NCBI RefSeq assembly: GCF_009882945.1 | Contig: NZ_WTUY01000004.1 | Location: forward strand, 611,341 to 675,340 | Source of the DNA: Alcanivorax sp. DP30 | GTDB lineage: Bacteria > Pseudomonadota > Gammaproteobacteria > Pseudomonadales > Alcanivoracaceae | Direction of reading: 5' to 3' | DNA length: 64,000 bases | Shown: positions 57,893 to 64,000 of the stretch, one piece after another | Numbering within the stretch: position 1 is the stretch's first letter | Layout of the letters: every line of letters begins with the position of its first letter | Translations under genes and position numbers: made by a program | The notes under the pieces: model-generated | What the model was told of the DNA's origin: nothing | The model's database searches: none | Seen by the model: the letters and a program-made list of their open reading frames with translations, nothing else

Positions 57893-58576
57893 ATGATTTC
57901 ACAACTGGTCACGGTTATCCGCAGTACGCTGGCGTTTGTCTTGCCACCGCTGGTCGGCATGCTGTGGTTTCTGGTGTGTTTGCCTCTGGGGCGACGTCGC
58001 GCCATCAACAGCGGCATCCGTGTGGTCACCTGGCTGGGTCTGGGGCTGGCGGGCATCCGATTGCAGGTGGAGGGGGACGTCGCCCTGCTGGAACAACGCC
58101 CTGCCATCTTCGTGATCAATCATCAGAGCGGTACCGACCCGATTATTGGTGCCCGTCTGGTGCGCCATGACATGGTCGCCATCGGCAAATACGAACTGCA
58201 GTTCCATCCCCTGTTGGGGCCCTTGATGAAAGCCTTCGGTACGGTATTCGTCAAACGGGAACAGGGCATTGGCCCGCAAGTGCTGGCTCCGCTGTTACCG
58301 GCGCTGGCAGCGGGTGATGCGGTGGTGCTCGCGCCCGAGGGCAAGCGCAGCAAAAATGGTCAGTTGCTGCCGTTCAAGCCGGGTGCGTTATGGCTGGCAC
58401 AACAATCCGGTGCGCCATTGATTCCGATCGTGCTGCATAACAGCGGTGACATACTGCCCGCCAAAGGCTTGCTGATGAAACCGGGCACTGTCAGGGTCAC
58501 GGTGCTACCGCCGCAGCCGGCGAACCTGACCACCGAGCAATTGCGACAGGTGTTTGCCAATGCGCTGGATCGCTAG
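57893..58576 (+). CDS. 1-acyl-sn-glycerol-3-phosphate acyltransferase-like protein
   Basis: A 227-residue LPLAT with an N-terminal membrane region (LAFVLPPLVGMLWFLVCL) and the acyltransferase motifs NHQSGTD (His-x4-Asp) and APEGKRSKNGQLLPFKPGA. It probably acylates a lysophospholipid or another lipid. ATG 57893 with AGGA upstream is chosen. It is the third LPLAT gene in the window, and its end overlaps the START-like gene by 17 bases. Confidence 0.85.
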   Translation: MISQLVTVIRSTLAFVLPPLVGMLWFLVCLPLGRRRAINSGIRVVTWLGLGLAGIRLQVEGDVALLEQRPAIFVINHQSGTDPIIGARLVRHDMVAIGKYELQFHPLLGPLMKAFGTVFVKREQGIGPQVLAPLLPALAAGDAVVLAPEGKRSKNGQLLPFKPGALWLAQQSGAPLIPIVLHNSGDILPAKGLLMKPGTVRVTVLPPQPANLTTEQLRQVFANALDR

Positions 58577-59174
58577 CGTCGTTTTGATGTTGCTGTGGCT
58601 GCCCGCCCTGGTTGCTGCCGAGGGTGTGGTCCGCACGCCCCTGCCCGGTCCGGACCGCTTCGAGTTGCAAACGGCACTCCCCATCCCCCTCCGTCAGTTG
58701 CTGCCGATACTGGAAACCCCCTGCCATGTGCGCCAGTGGATGCCAGGCATCGAAACCCTCACCATTCTTGATCGCCCCTCTGCAACGCAGACCCTGGTGT
58801 ATATGGCGCGCAAGGCGCCCTGGCCACTGAGTGGCCGTGATGCGGTGACGCTCTTTGAGCGCCATCCCGGCGATCCGCTGGTGCTGACCATGTCGGGCCA
58901 ACCCGATGCCTGGCCTGACCAACCGGGCCATGTGCGCGTCCCTTATACTGAAGGCAGCTGGACCCTCACGGCTCAGGGGAACACCACCCATGTCATATAC
59001 CGACAACAGGTAGACCCGGGCGGCGGGATTCCGCAATGGCTGGCTGACCGGCTGGCCCCGGGGCAAATGGAAGCGGCACTGACCGCACTGGAGAGTTATG
59101 TACGCGATCCACACCGCAAGGACTGCGCTGCTGCTGATGATGCTGTGGGTGCAGGCAGCACAGGCCGACACTGA
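58560..59174 (+). CDS. START/SRPBCC-like secreted lipid-binding protein
   Basis: A 204-residue exported protein with signal MRWIASVVLMLLWLPALVAA. The mature part resembles the START domain (LPIPLRQLLPILETPCHVRQW, MARKAPWPLSGRDAVTLFER), which binds a lipid in a hydrophobic cavity. ATG 58560 lies inside the previous gene's last codons. The C-terminal 25 residues overlap the next gene in another frame and look unlike the family, so the natural product may be shorter or end there by chance. Confidence 0.72.
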   Translation: MRWIASVVLMLLWLPALVAAEGVVRTPLPGPDRFELQTALPIPLRQLLPILETPCHVRQWMPGIETLTILDRPSATQTLVYMARKAPWPLSGRDAVTLFERHPGDPLVLTMSGQPDAWPDQPGHVRVPYTEGSWTLTAQGNTTHVIYRQQVDPGGGIPQWLADRLAPGQMEAALTALESYVRDPHRKDCAAADDAVGAGSTGRH

Positions 59175-60474
59175 CTGCGAGGAAGGATACTTCGCCCTTC
59201 AACAGGTGTTGCAGCAGGCCGGCATCGAGGATGCGCAGGCAACGACGTTGCCGGACCACCCCCATCTGGGCATCAACCGTTGGCTGGCATACCAGCAACA
59301 GCAGGCAAAGACCCCGGCACAGCAGCAACAGTGGATCCGGTTGGCCACGGAAAAAGCCTGGCAGGACCAGTCCCTGATGATCCAGCGGTTGCCCAAGGGT
59401 GGCGATGGCCCGACCCCTGACACCGCTCAGGCGCTCCTCGATCGCTGCTTGCCGATTCTGGCCGCGCGTACAGACTTCAGCCGTTTGCCCCAGGCCACCG
59501 TGGCGGACAGCTATGCGACCTGGTTGCGGGCAGTGGGCATTTATCCCCTCACGGCCTGGCTGGCTACGGGGTCCATCAAAAACTATCACGAAGAGATGCG
59601 CGCCCGGTTCAGCCAACCGGCACCCGAACCGCACCGGCAATATGTGCCGCCAACGGCGGTGGGCTTTCCGGTGGCACCCTCGGCCTTGTCCGAAAATCCC
59701 CTGCAAATTCCTCTGCCCACCGCCGCGCAGCGCCAAGCCCTGCTGCTGAACTACGCGCCCGTGCTGACGGTGGCAGATGGCCAACCCTGGAACCAGCCGG
59801 GGCGCATTGAGCTGGATGAAAACGGTGAGCCAGGCGTTTATACCCGCGAGCATGTGAGCTACACCTGGATCAGCTGGACCCGCTACCGTGAACAAAACCT
59901 GCTGCAACTCAACTACCAGTTCTGGTTCAGTGAACGCCCCAAAAGCAGCTGGCTGGATGGTTACGGGGGGGAGCTGGATGGTTTGATTTGGCGAGTCACC
60001 CTGAAGCCGGATGGCAGGGTGCTGTTTTACGACAGCATTCATCCTTGTGGTTGTTACCACAAAGTCTACCCGGTGGAACCGACGCTGAAAAAAGCGGAGA
60101 TCGACGGGGACAAACCGGTTTTCTACCCCCATGCCGTGGCGGATGCGTATGAACAGCGGATCAGTCTGCTGCTGACGCCCGATACCCACTATGTGGTACG
60201 CATTGGTTCAGCACAGGAGCCATTGCCAACCGACAGCTATGGGTTCGTTGATGCAGACCGCCTGCGGGCCCTTCCCCGGCGCGATGGCCAGGTGGGCAGT
60301 CTGTTCAATGACAACGGCCTGGTCTCCGTGTCAAAACGGGGCGAGCGTTTCTATCTCTGGCCCATGGGCGTGCCGTCCGCCGGTGCCATGCGCCAGCCCG
60401 GCGAACATGCCATCGCCTTCAAGGGCCGTCGGCATTTTGATGACCCTGCATTGCCCGGCATCTTGTTTGAATAA
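59098..60474 (+). CDS. Large secreted protein of unknown function
   Basis: A 458-residue exported protein with signal MYAIHTARTALLLMMLWVQAAQA, overlapping the START-like gene by 77 bases. The N-terminal 110 residues are Gln-rich and helical. The mature C-terminal half has many Trp and Tyr residues in strand-like patterns (QPWNQPGRIELDENGEPG, YTWISWTRYREQNLLQLNYQ) and a PCGCYH motif. I do not recognise the family. It ends the TonB-PepSY-LPLAT-START series, suggesting a role in envelope lipid or ligand handling. Confidence 0.72.
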   Translation: MYAIHTARTALLLMMLWVQAAQADTDCEEGYFALQQVLQQAGIEDAQATTLPDHPHLGINRWLAYQQQQAKTPAQQQQWIRLATEKAWQDQSLMIQRLPKGGDGPTPDTAQALLDRCLPILAARTDFSRLPQATVADSYATWLRAVGIYPLTAWLATGSIKNYHEEMRARFSQPAPEPHRQYVPPTAVGFPVAPSALSENPLQIPLPTAAQRQALLLNYAPVLTVADGQPWNQPGRIELDENGEPGVYTREHVSYTWISWTRYREQNLLQLNYQFWFSERPKSSWLDGYGGELDGLIWRVTLKPDGRVLFYDSIHPCGCYHKVYPVEPTLKKAEIDGDKPVFYPHAVADAYEQRISLLLTPDTHYVVRIGSAQEPLPTDSYGFVDADRLRALPRRDGQVGSLFNDNGLVSVSKRGERFYLWPMGVPSAGAMRQPGEHAIAFKGRRHFDDPALPGILFE

Positions 60475-60537
60475 CAAACCCGGCCAGCCTTCGATTTGCC
60501 GCAGGGGTAACCCTTGAGGCGCGAACGGCCTGACGGC

Positions 60538-60690
60538 TTACGACGACACCAGATGAATAAGGTTGGCGGGGTTGGCGATCCAGAACGCCTGCATCCCCGC
60601 GGGCAGCGGCTCGATCTCATCCCGCCGCGTGCAACCCTGGGCATCAAACTGATAGCGGCACCGCGATAAAGCACAATGCCATGATAACGA
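60538..60690 (-). pseudogene. C-terminal remnant of a broken gene (candidate)
   Basis: On the minus strand one frame reads CRYQFDAQGC, then TRRDEIEPLPAGMQAFWIAN, then PANLIHLVSS, then stop. It looks like coding sequence rather than chance, but has no start or upstream part; the rest of 60475-60816 (342 bases) shows nothing else. The parent family is not recognised. Confidence 0.35.
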
Positions 60691-60816
60691 TCTGGTGGTC
60701 GAGGTTGTGGTAGGTAGCGGGCATAGGGGGTAGTCCCGGGGAGCGTGATAAAACTTATACGCGAGATACGGGAGGGTGGCTAGATGAGTGCGTGTTCCTT
60801 TCCTCCCCCTCGCTGA

Positions 60817-61227
60817 TCAGCCGTGAGGCAAATCCAGCCACCAACCCAGGGCGGCAATAAGCAGAATAAAGCCAGTGAAAAATATAGCGCCCTGCCACAT
60901 CGCCCTGTGTTTTTTCTTCTCGTGGCTCACGAAAAACGCATGCCGTTGATCCAGGTCCTGCACATAGCCACAGTGGGGACATTCTTTATCTGACAGATAC
61001 ATGTGCATTTTGCAGGCAGGGCAGTTTTCGGTTTCGTGGGTGACAAAGATAGAGCGGAACCAAACTGGTTCGCGTGACGGAAGCTGGGGCTTTTTTCCTT
61101 TTGCCACCTGCCAGTTATCCAGGGTTTCCCCATTGGCCGCTGCTGGACAGCCACAGGAAGCACAGCGATTGTCTTCCGCGTAATTGGCGTCGCCACAGGA
61201 TTGGCATGACCAACGGTATTCAGGCAT
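60817..61227 (-). CDS. Zinc-ribbon protein with one membrane helix
   Basis: A 136-residue protein with two zinc-ribbon knuckle pairs: CQSC with CASC near the start, and CPAC with CPHC around residues 70-90. Then comes one C-terminal membrane helix (QGAIFFTGFILLIAALGWWL). Zinc ribbons would face the cytosol. Function unknown. It is the first gene past the broken remnant and is probably monocistronic. Confidence 0.7.
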   Translation of the reverse strand: MPEYRWSCQSCGDANYAEDNRCASCGCPAAANGETLDNWQVAKGKKPQLPSREPVWFRSIFVTHETENCPACKMHMYLSDKECPHCGYVQDLDQRHAFFVSHEKKKHRAMWQGAIFFTGFILLIAALGWWLDLPHG

Positions 61228-61295
61228 GGAGGCTTCTCGTCAAAAAAAGGCAATAAAAAAGGGCACGCGCAGACTTGGCAAGAAAAATCACAGGG

Positions 61296-61991
61296 TTACA
61301 GATTGCGGACTCTAGAAAAGCGTACGTGCCCCGAGTATTTTTTAACGCTACGCAGGAAATCCAAATAGAGTGACTCATGCTTTCCATTATGATTTTCCTT
61401 TCCAGGCTTTGTAAGAATACCTTTCGGAGGGATGTGGCTTTTGATGCACTTCTCAGGCGTTTGACTCCAGCGAATATTTACTGCGGCAAGCTTGGGAAAG
61501 AAGTACATTGATGAGTATTCAGGAACATTGTCATGAATCCACCACGCAAGTGCCTGCCAATCACCTGTTTTCTCGTAGTATTCAACAAACGAATTCACCA
61601 CGATACAAGCAGTGGCGCCAATCTCCCCATTCTTATCCGTATAATCCCAAATGTGGTGAGCATAATTCGATTCATTGCTTGAGCAATTGTATTGATTTTT
61701 GTTTTCCGCACCTTTTGCATTGACAGCTGGACAGCGATATCCAGACCTGATTGAAATGCGCCCCAAAGCATCCTGAATGGGCTCGAGAACGTTTTGACAC
61801 AGGCCACGTCCCGCCTCAATTGCTATTTCAGGATATTCCGGAACGTTTGGGATGCACTCGATTTGGGAGATTTCCGAGTACAAGAAATCCCTCATGAAAA
61901 AAGAATCAGACAAACGCACTCGACCTAGATCTTCAAGCGCCTTCACGGATTGAGGTGATCGCAAACTGCCCTCCCTGAGGAAATTTGCCAC
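61296..61991 (-). CDS. M15-type peptidase-like protein
   Basis: A 231-residue protein related to a widespread uncharacterised family with the M15-like stretch LGRISIRSGYRCPAVNAKG. The metal motif is altered: NYAHHIWDYTDKNGEIGATAC has His and Asp but not the standard SxHxxGxAxD spacing, so peptidase activity is doubtful. GTG 61991 is given as the start; TTG 61964 behind AGGGAGG is a better-spaced alternative. The GTG and its Shine-Dalgarno sequence lie in a 12-bp hairpin. AT-rich compared with its neighbours. Confidence 0.65.
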   Translation of the reverse strand: MANFLREGSLRSPQSVKALEDLGRVRLSDSFFMRDFLYSEISQIECIPNVPEYPEIAIEAGRGLCQNVLEPIQDALGRISIRSGYRCPAVNAKGAENKNQYNCSSNESNYAHHIWDYTDKNGEIGATACIVVNSFVEYYEKTGDWQALAWWIHDNVPEYSSMYFFPKLAAVNIRWSQTPEKCIKSHIPPKGILTKPGKENHNGKHESLYLDFLRSVKKYSGHVRFSRVRNL

Positions 61992-62015
61992 CTCCTCTGG
62001 TTAAGAGGAGGTGGC
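61987..62015 (-). promoter_or_regulatory. 12-bp hairpin covering the start of the M15-like gene
   Basis: On the minus strand GCCACCTCCTCT-TAACC-AGAGGAGGTGGC folds into a perfect stem that hides AGGAGG and the GTG start. It could control translation or act as a terminator for the upstream gene; no T run follows, which weakens the terminator reading. Confidence 0.5.
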
Positions 62016-62069
62016 CACTAAAGCTGGGGGAACCACATGTCCTGCTGACTTGACTTGATACTAAGTTTG

Positions 62070-62714
62070 CTACCTGGAAACTTGAAAAATGCCATCTTGA
62101 TTTTTTAACTCTATAATATATTGCCTAGGTATAAAAAAAGGCTCACCTGAATAGTACCCTTGGTTATTTGCCTTTCCTTCTCTGACATCTTTTCTAACCC
62201 CGGATTTTCCATCATACGCAATCTCACTAGCCAGAACCTCTACACCATCAGACTTCACTTCCACGACTTTAAGAGTTCCATACTTAAACTTTTGATCTGT
62301 GTCAGTAAATATCTCAGTAAAATCAACAGAGTAAACATCATTAACCGCTGGAGATTCAATAAAAGCCATTTCTTTTGCGTCAGTTTTAGCAGTTTGGATT
62401 TGCATCCAGAAGAACAAAACTGGAATTATCACGGCCCAAGCCTCGACAGGAATAAAAAACAATGAATGAGCAGGTGATTTTTTCTTTTTCCCTGATTCTT
62501 CATCAATAGTTACTTGTCTTTTTTTATAATTTAAAAAGTATCCAAGCGAAGCTATGAGTAATGAGATGAAAACAATAGCAACAATTTTTGGCCATTCATT
62601 GGCCTTATAAAAGCCTTCACCATATATAGAGTTGAGAGCAATTTGGGATAACAAAAAAGCCCCAAAAACTATTACTGGTATCAGCCAGCCAAAACCCCTC
62701 CAAATAACCAACAT
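62070..62714 (-). CDS. Membrane protein, DUF3592-like
   Basis: A 214-residue protein with three or four membrane segments (FGWLIPVIVFGAFLLSQIAL, IVAIVFISLLIASLGYFL, AWAVIIPVLFFWMQ), a basic KKKK loop and a periplasmic C-terminal domain of about 110 residues. DUF3592 is only a resemblance. Codon use is markedly AT-rich, unlike the core genes, suggesting horizontal transfer. It lies 78 bases upstream of the M15-like gene on the same strand. Confidence 0.6.
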   Translation of the reverse strand: MLVIWRGFGWLIPVIVFGAFLLSQIALNSIYGEGFYKANEWPKIVAIVFISLLIASLGYFLNYKKRQVTIDEESGKKKKSPAHSLFFIPVEAWAVIIPVLFFWMQIQTAKTDAKEMAFIESPAVNDVYSVDFTEIFTDTDQKFKYGTLKVVEVKSDGVEVLASEIAYDGKSGVRKDVREGKANNQGYYSGEPFFIPRQYIIELKNQDGIFQVSR

Positions 62715-62988
62715 TATTCTAGTGCTCCTTTTTGTTTTAAATGTAAAAGTTCATTCAATTGCAGATGCGATATAACACTTTGCTGTATATCCCCGATCTA
62801 TTCTTACCCAATAATCAATGCAAAACTCTTGCTGATCAGTGGCTTATCCGAAACCCGGGAATCACTCTCAACAGACTTTTCTTGCATCCGCTTTTTTGAA
62901 AAACCAATTTAGCTCAATCATTTACAAAAATATGTAAGCCATATCCTACAAATTCAACGTGCGCTCGGGTGAAAAACGGCCGACAGGC

Positions 62989-63014
62989 ATCGCTTGCAGG
63001 CAAGCTCCTACGGC
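62989..63014. repeat. REP-like sequence
   Basis: ATCGCTTGCAGGCAAGCTCC, the same word as the inner REP in the nested cluster at 1521-1540. The region 62715-63096 otherwise shows no gene. Confidence 0.6.
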
Positions 63015-63096
63015 CAGGCAGTAGAGTCCTGGTCAGGCAGAATCCCACTACCATTTCAGCACGGCGATTCCCCGTTAGAGTGCGTCGAGGAACGGA

Positions 63097-63165
63097 ATAA
63101 TCTGAAGGCGTAGAGCAAAAAACCTGTCTGAGCGGAGCGAGTCTTTTTTGCGTCCTTCAGATTAT
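63097..63165. repeat. Two-step inverted repeat (hairpin) in the accessory region
   Basis: Outer perfect 12-bp arms ATAATCTGAAGG and CCTTCAGATTAT, inner 8-bp arms GCAAAAAA and TTTTTTGC, around CTGTCTGAGCGGAGCGAG. It lies downstream of the last gene (minus strand) and could be a terminator or a mobile-element end. The GC-rich stretch 63166-63420 shows no gene I trust. Confidence 0.5.
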
Positions 63166-63420
63166 GAGTACCGGAGTGTGCCTGCGGAGCAGGCCGAACG
63201 GAGTCGGGGTAAGGGGGCGTAAGCGGGGGTTTGCAAAGCATGTTTTGCCCGCTGGAGCGCCATTCCCATACCGGGGAATGGCCGGAACGCCAGAGGGGGC
63301 AGCCAGTTCCCCCTTTGGGAAGAAAGGGCTGCGTGCCCTCGACTCTCCTTTGTCCATGCTCGGCAATGAGGTCAGTAGGTGTTGGAAGATATCGCCGCGG
63401 TTACGCGTTGCTGTGAATAA

Positions 63421-64000
63421 TTACTTGCTGATCGAGCATGTGAACAGCATATGCACTTCACAGCGAAACTCATCGTTGTTGTTCTTGTTGCAGCTTTTTT
63501 TGGCCAGTGTTCCGCTGCCTTTCTCGAGGCGGCCATGCTGTTTGGCACAGGAACTGGCGGCCGCGGTATAGGCATTTGTTTCTGCCAGGTTCAAGGCTTG
63601 TTCATGAGGAAAATGCATATCGGTAGTGCCATGAGACTCAATGCTTACCTTGGTATATTTTGTCCCTTTAACGGGCTCTTTCTGTTTGTTATTGCTATGT
63701 TTGCTGTGGCTTTTATCTATTGCATCCGCAACCATAATGGTTTCGTTCATTTCTTGTAGGCGGGCGGCATTTTGTCTGCTGTTGCGGCCTGAATTCTGGC
63801 TCGAGCTAGTGTCGGTAGTGCTGCCAGACGATGCCCATTGGCTACGCTGGTAAATTTGATCAGCCTCGCGGCGATAAGCATTCATGGTCTGATTATGATT
63901 GTTTGCAAAGGCTGCGGTTTGAGACATAACGCGGCTGTAGGTGTTAGCAAAATGTTCTGCACTTCGCTTTCTGTCTTCTTCACGCTTTTTGGCAAAGTAG
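63421..64000 (-). CDS. C-terminal part of a low-complexity protein (partial)
   Basis: The frame is open to the window's end, so the start is outside. The visible 192 residues have a charged helical part (YFAKKREEDRKRSAEHFANT), a Gln/Asn/Ser-rich low-complexity stretch, and a C-terminal domain of about 75 residues with several cysteines (ASSCAKQHG, KKSCNK, FRCEVHMLFTC). Unlike its metabolic neighbours it is AT-rich. Not recognised; the C-terminal domain could be secreted or disulfide-bonded. Confidence 0.55.
   Translation of the reverse strand, partial: YFAKKREEDRKRSAEHFANTYSRVMSQTAAFANNHNQTMNAYRREADQIYQRSQWASSGSTTDTSSSQNSGRNSRQNAARLQEMNETIMVADAIDKSHSKHSNNKQKEPVKGTKYTKVSIESHGTTDMHFPHEQALNLAETNAYTAAASSCAKQHGRLEKGSGTLAKKSCNKNNNDEFRCEVHMLFTCSISK

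Noticed and set aside
63157-63366. 69-residue minus-strand frame, Pro/Arg-rich
   Set aside because: Overlaps a two-step hairpin and GC-rich repeats; I vaguely recall similar spurious frames in other genomes, but cannot support a product.

Overview
The window is chromosomal DNA of a marine, hydrocarbon-degrading gammaproteobacterium of the Alcanivorax type. The best pointer is a 457-residue wax ester synthase/diacylglycerol acyltransferase (7373-8746) that I recognise as the AtfA1 type of Alcanivorax borkumensis. It lies next to a Pseudomonas-type isocitrate lyase. The window also holds the chromosome origin: rpmH-rnpA-yidC-mnmE read leftwards, dnaA-dnaN-recF-gyrB read rightwards, and glyQ-glyS-gmhB-plsC follows as in pseudomonads.

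Layout. 1-10.2 kb: antiporter tail, SDR, a long acyl-CoA dehydrogenase, a secreted protein of unknown function, aceA, atfA, a hexose-phosphate mutarotase and a cold-shock protein (lipid and carbon storage). 10.2-12.1 kb: a REP-associated transposase between REP clusters, then a YgjP-type metalloprotein. 12.1-17.5 kb: an RND efflux pair behind a candidate operator, and a small outer-membrane barrel. 17.5-23.4 kb: four leftward genes for secreted proteins that share one post-signal motif. 23.8-34.5 kb: the origin region with mnmE, yidC, rnpA, rpmH, oriC, dnaA, dnaN, recF (carrying two perfect parS palindromes) and gyrB. 34.6-41.7 kb: H-NS-like protein, plsC, gmhB, glyS, glyQ, tag and a glutamine amidotransferase. 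41.8-54 kb: envelope and stress genes (DUF4197 lipoprotein, hexapeptide acetyltransferase, YiaA/B, PspA, TetR, an MFS-acyltransferase fusion, DUF445, SPFH, ArfB, MDR oxidoreductase, bacteriohemerythrin). 54.2-60.5 kb: a TonB receptor, PepSY protein, acyltransferase, START-like protein and a large secreted unknown. 60.5-64 kb: an accessory stretch, AT-rich in places, with a zinc-ribbon protein, an M15-like protein, a membrane protein and the end of a low-complexity protein.

The most unusual thing is between the genes. At least nine intergenic gaps carry a ~130-165 bp element whose ends are inverted arms of degenerate 7-bp repeats (unit close to AGCTACA) around a GC-rich central hairpin. One copy (8758-8908) keeps the core but has arms of another heptamer (ACTTTGA). 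Other gaps have inverted arms of further heptamers (CGAGTTT, GACGTCG), and one gap has 14 tandem AGCTAC(A/G) heptamers. These are layered with classical REP/REPIN repeats; at 1306-1587 several inverted repeats are nested within each other. I see no gene here that clearly mobilises the heptamer elements. No CRISPR array, tRNA, rRNA or intact insertion sequence was found.
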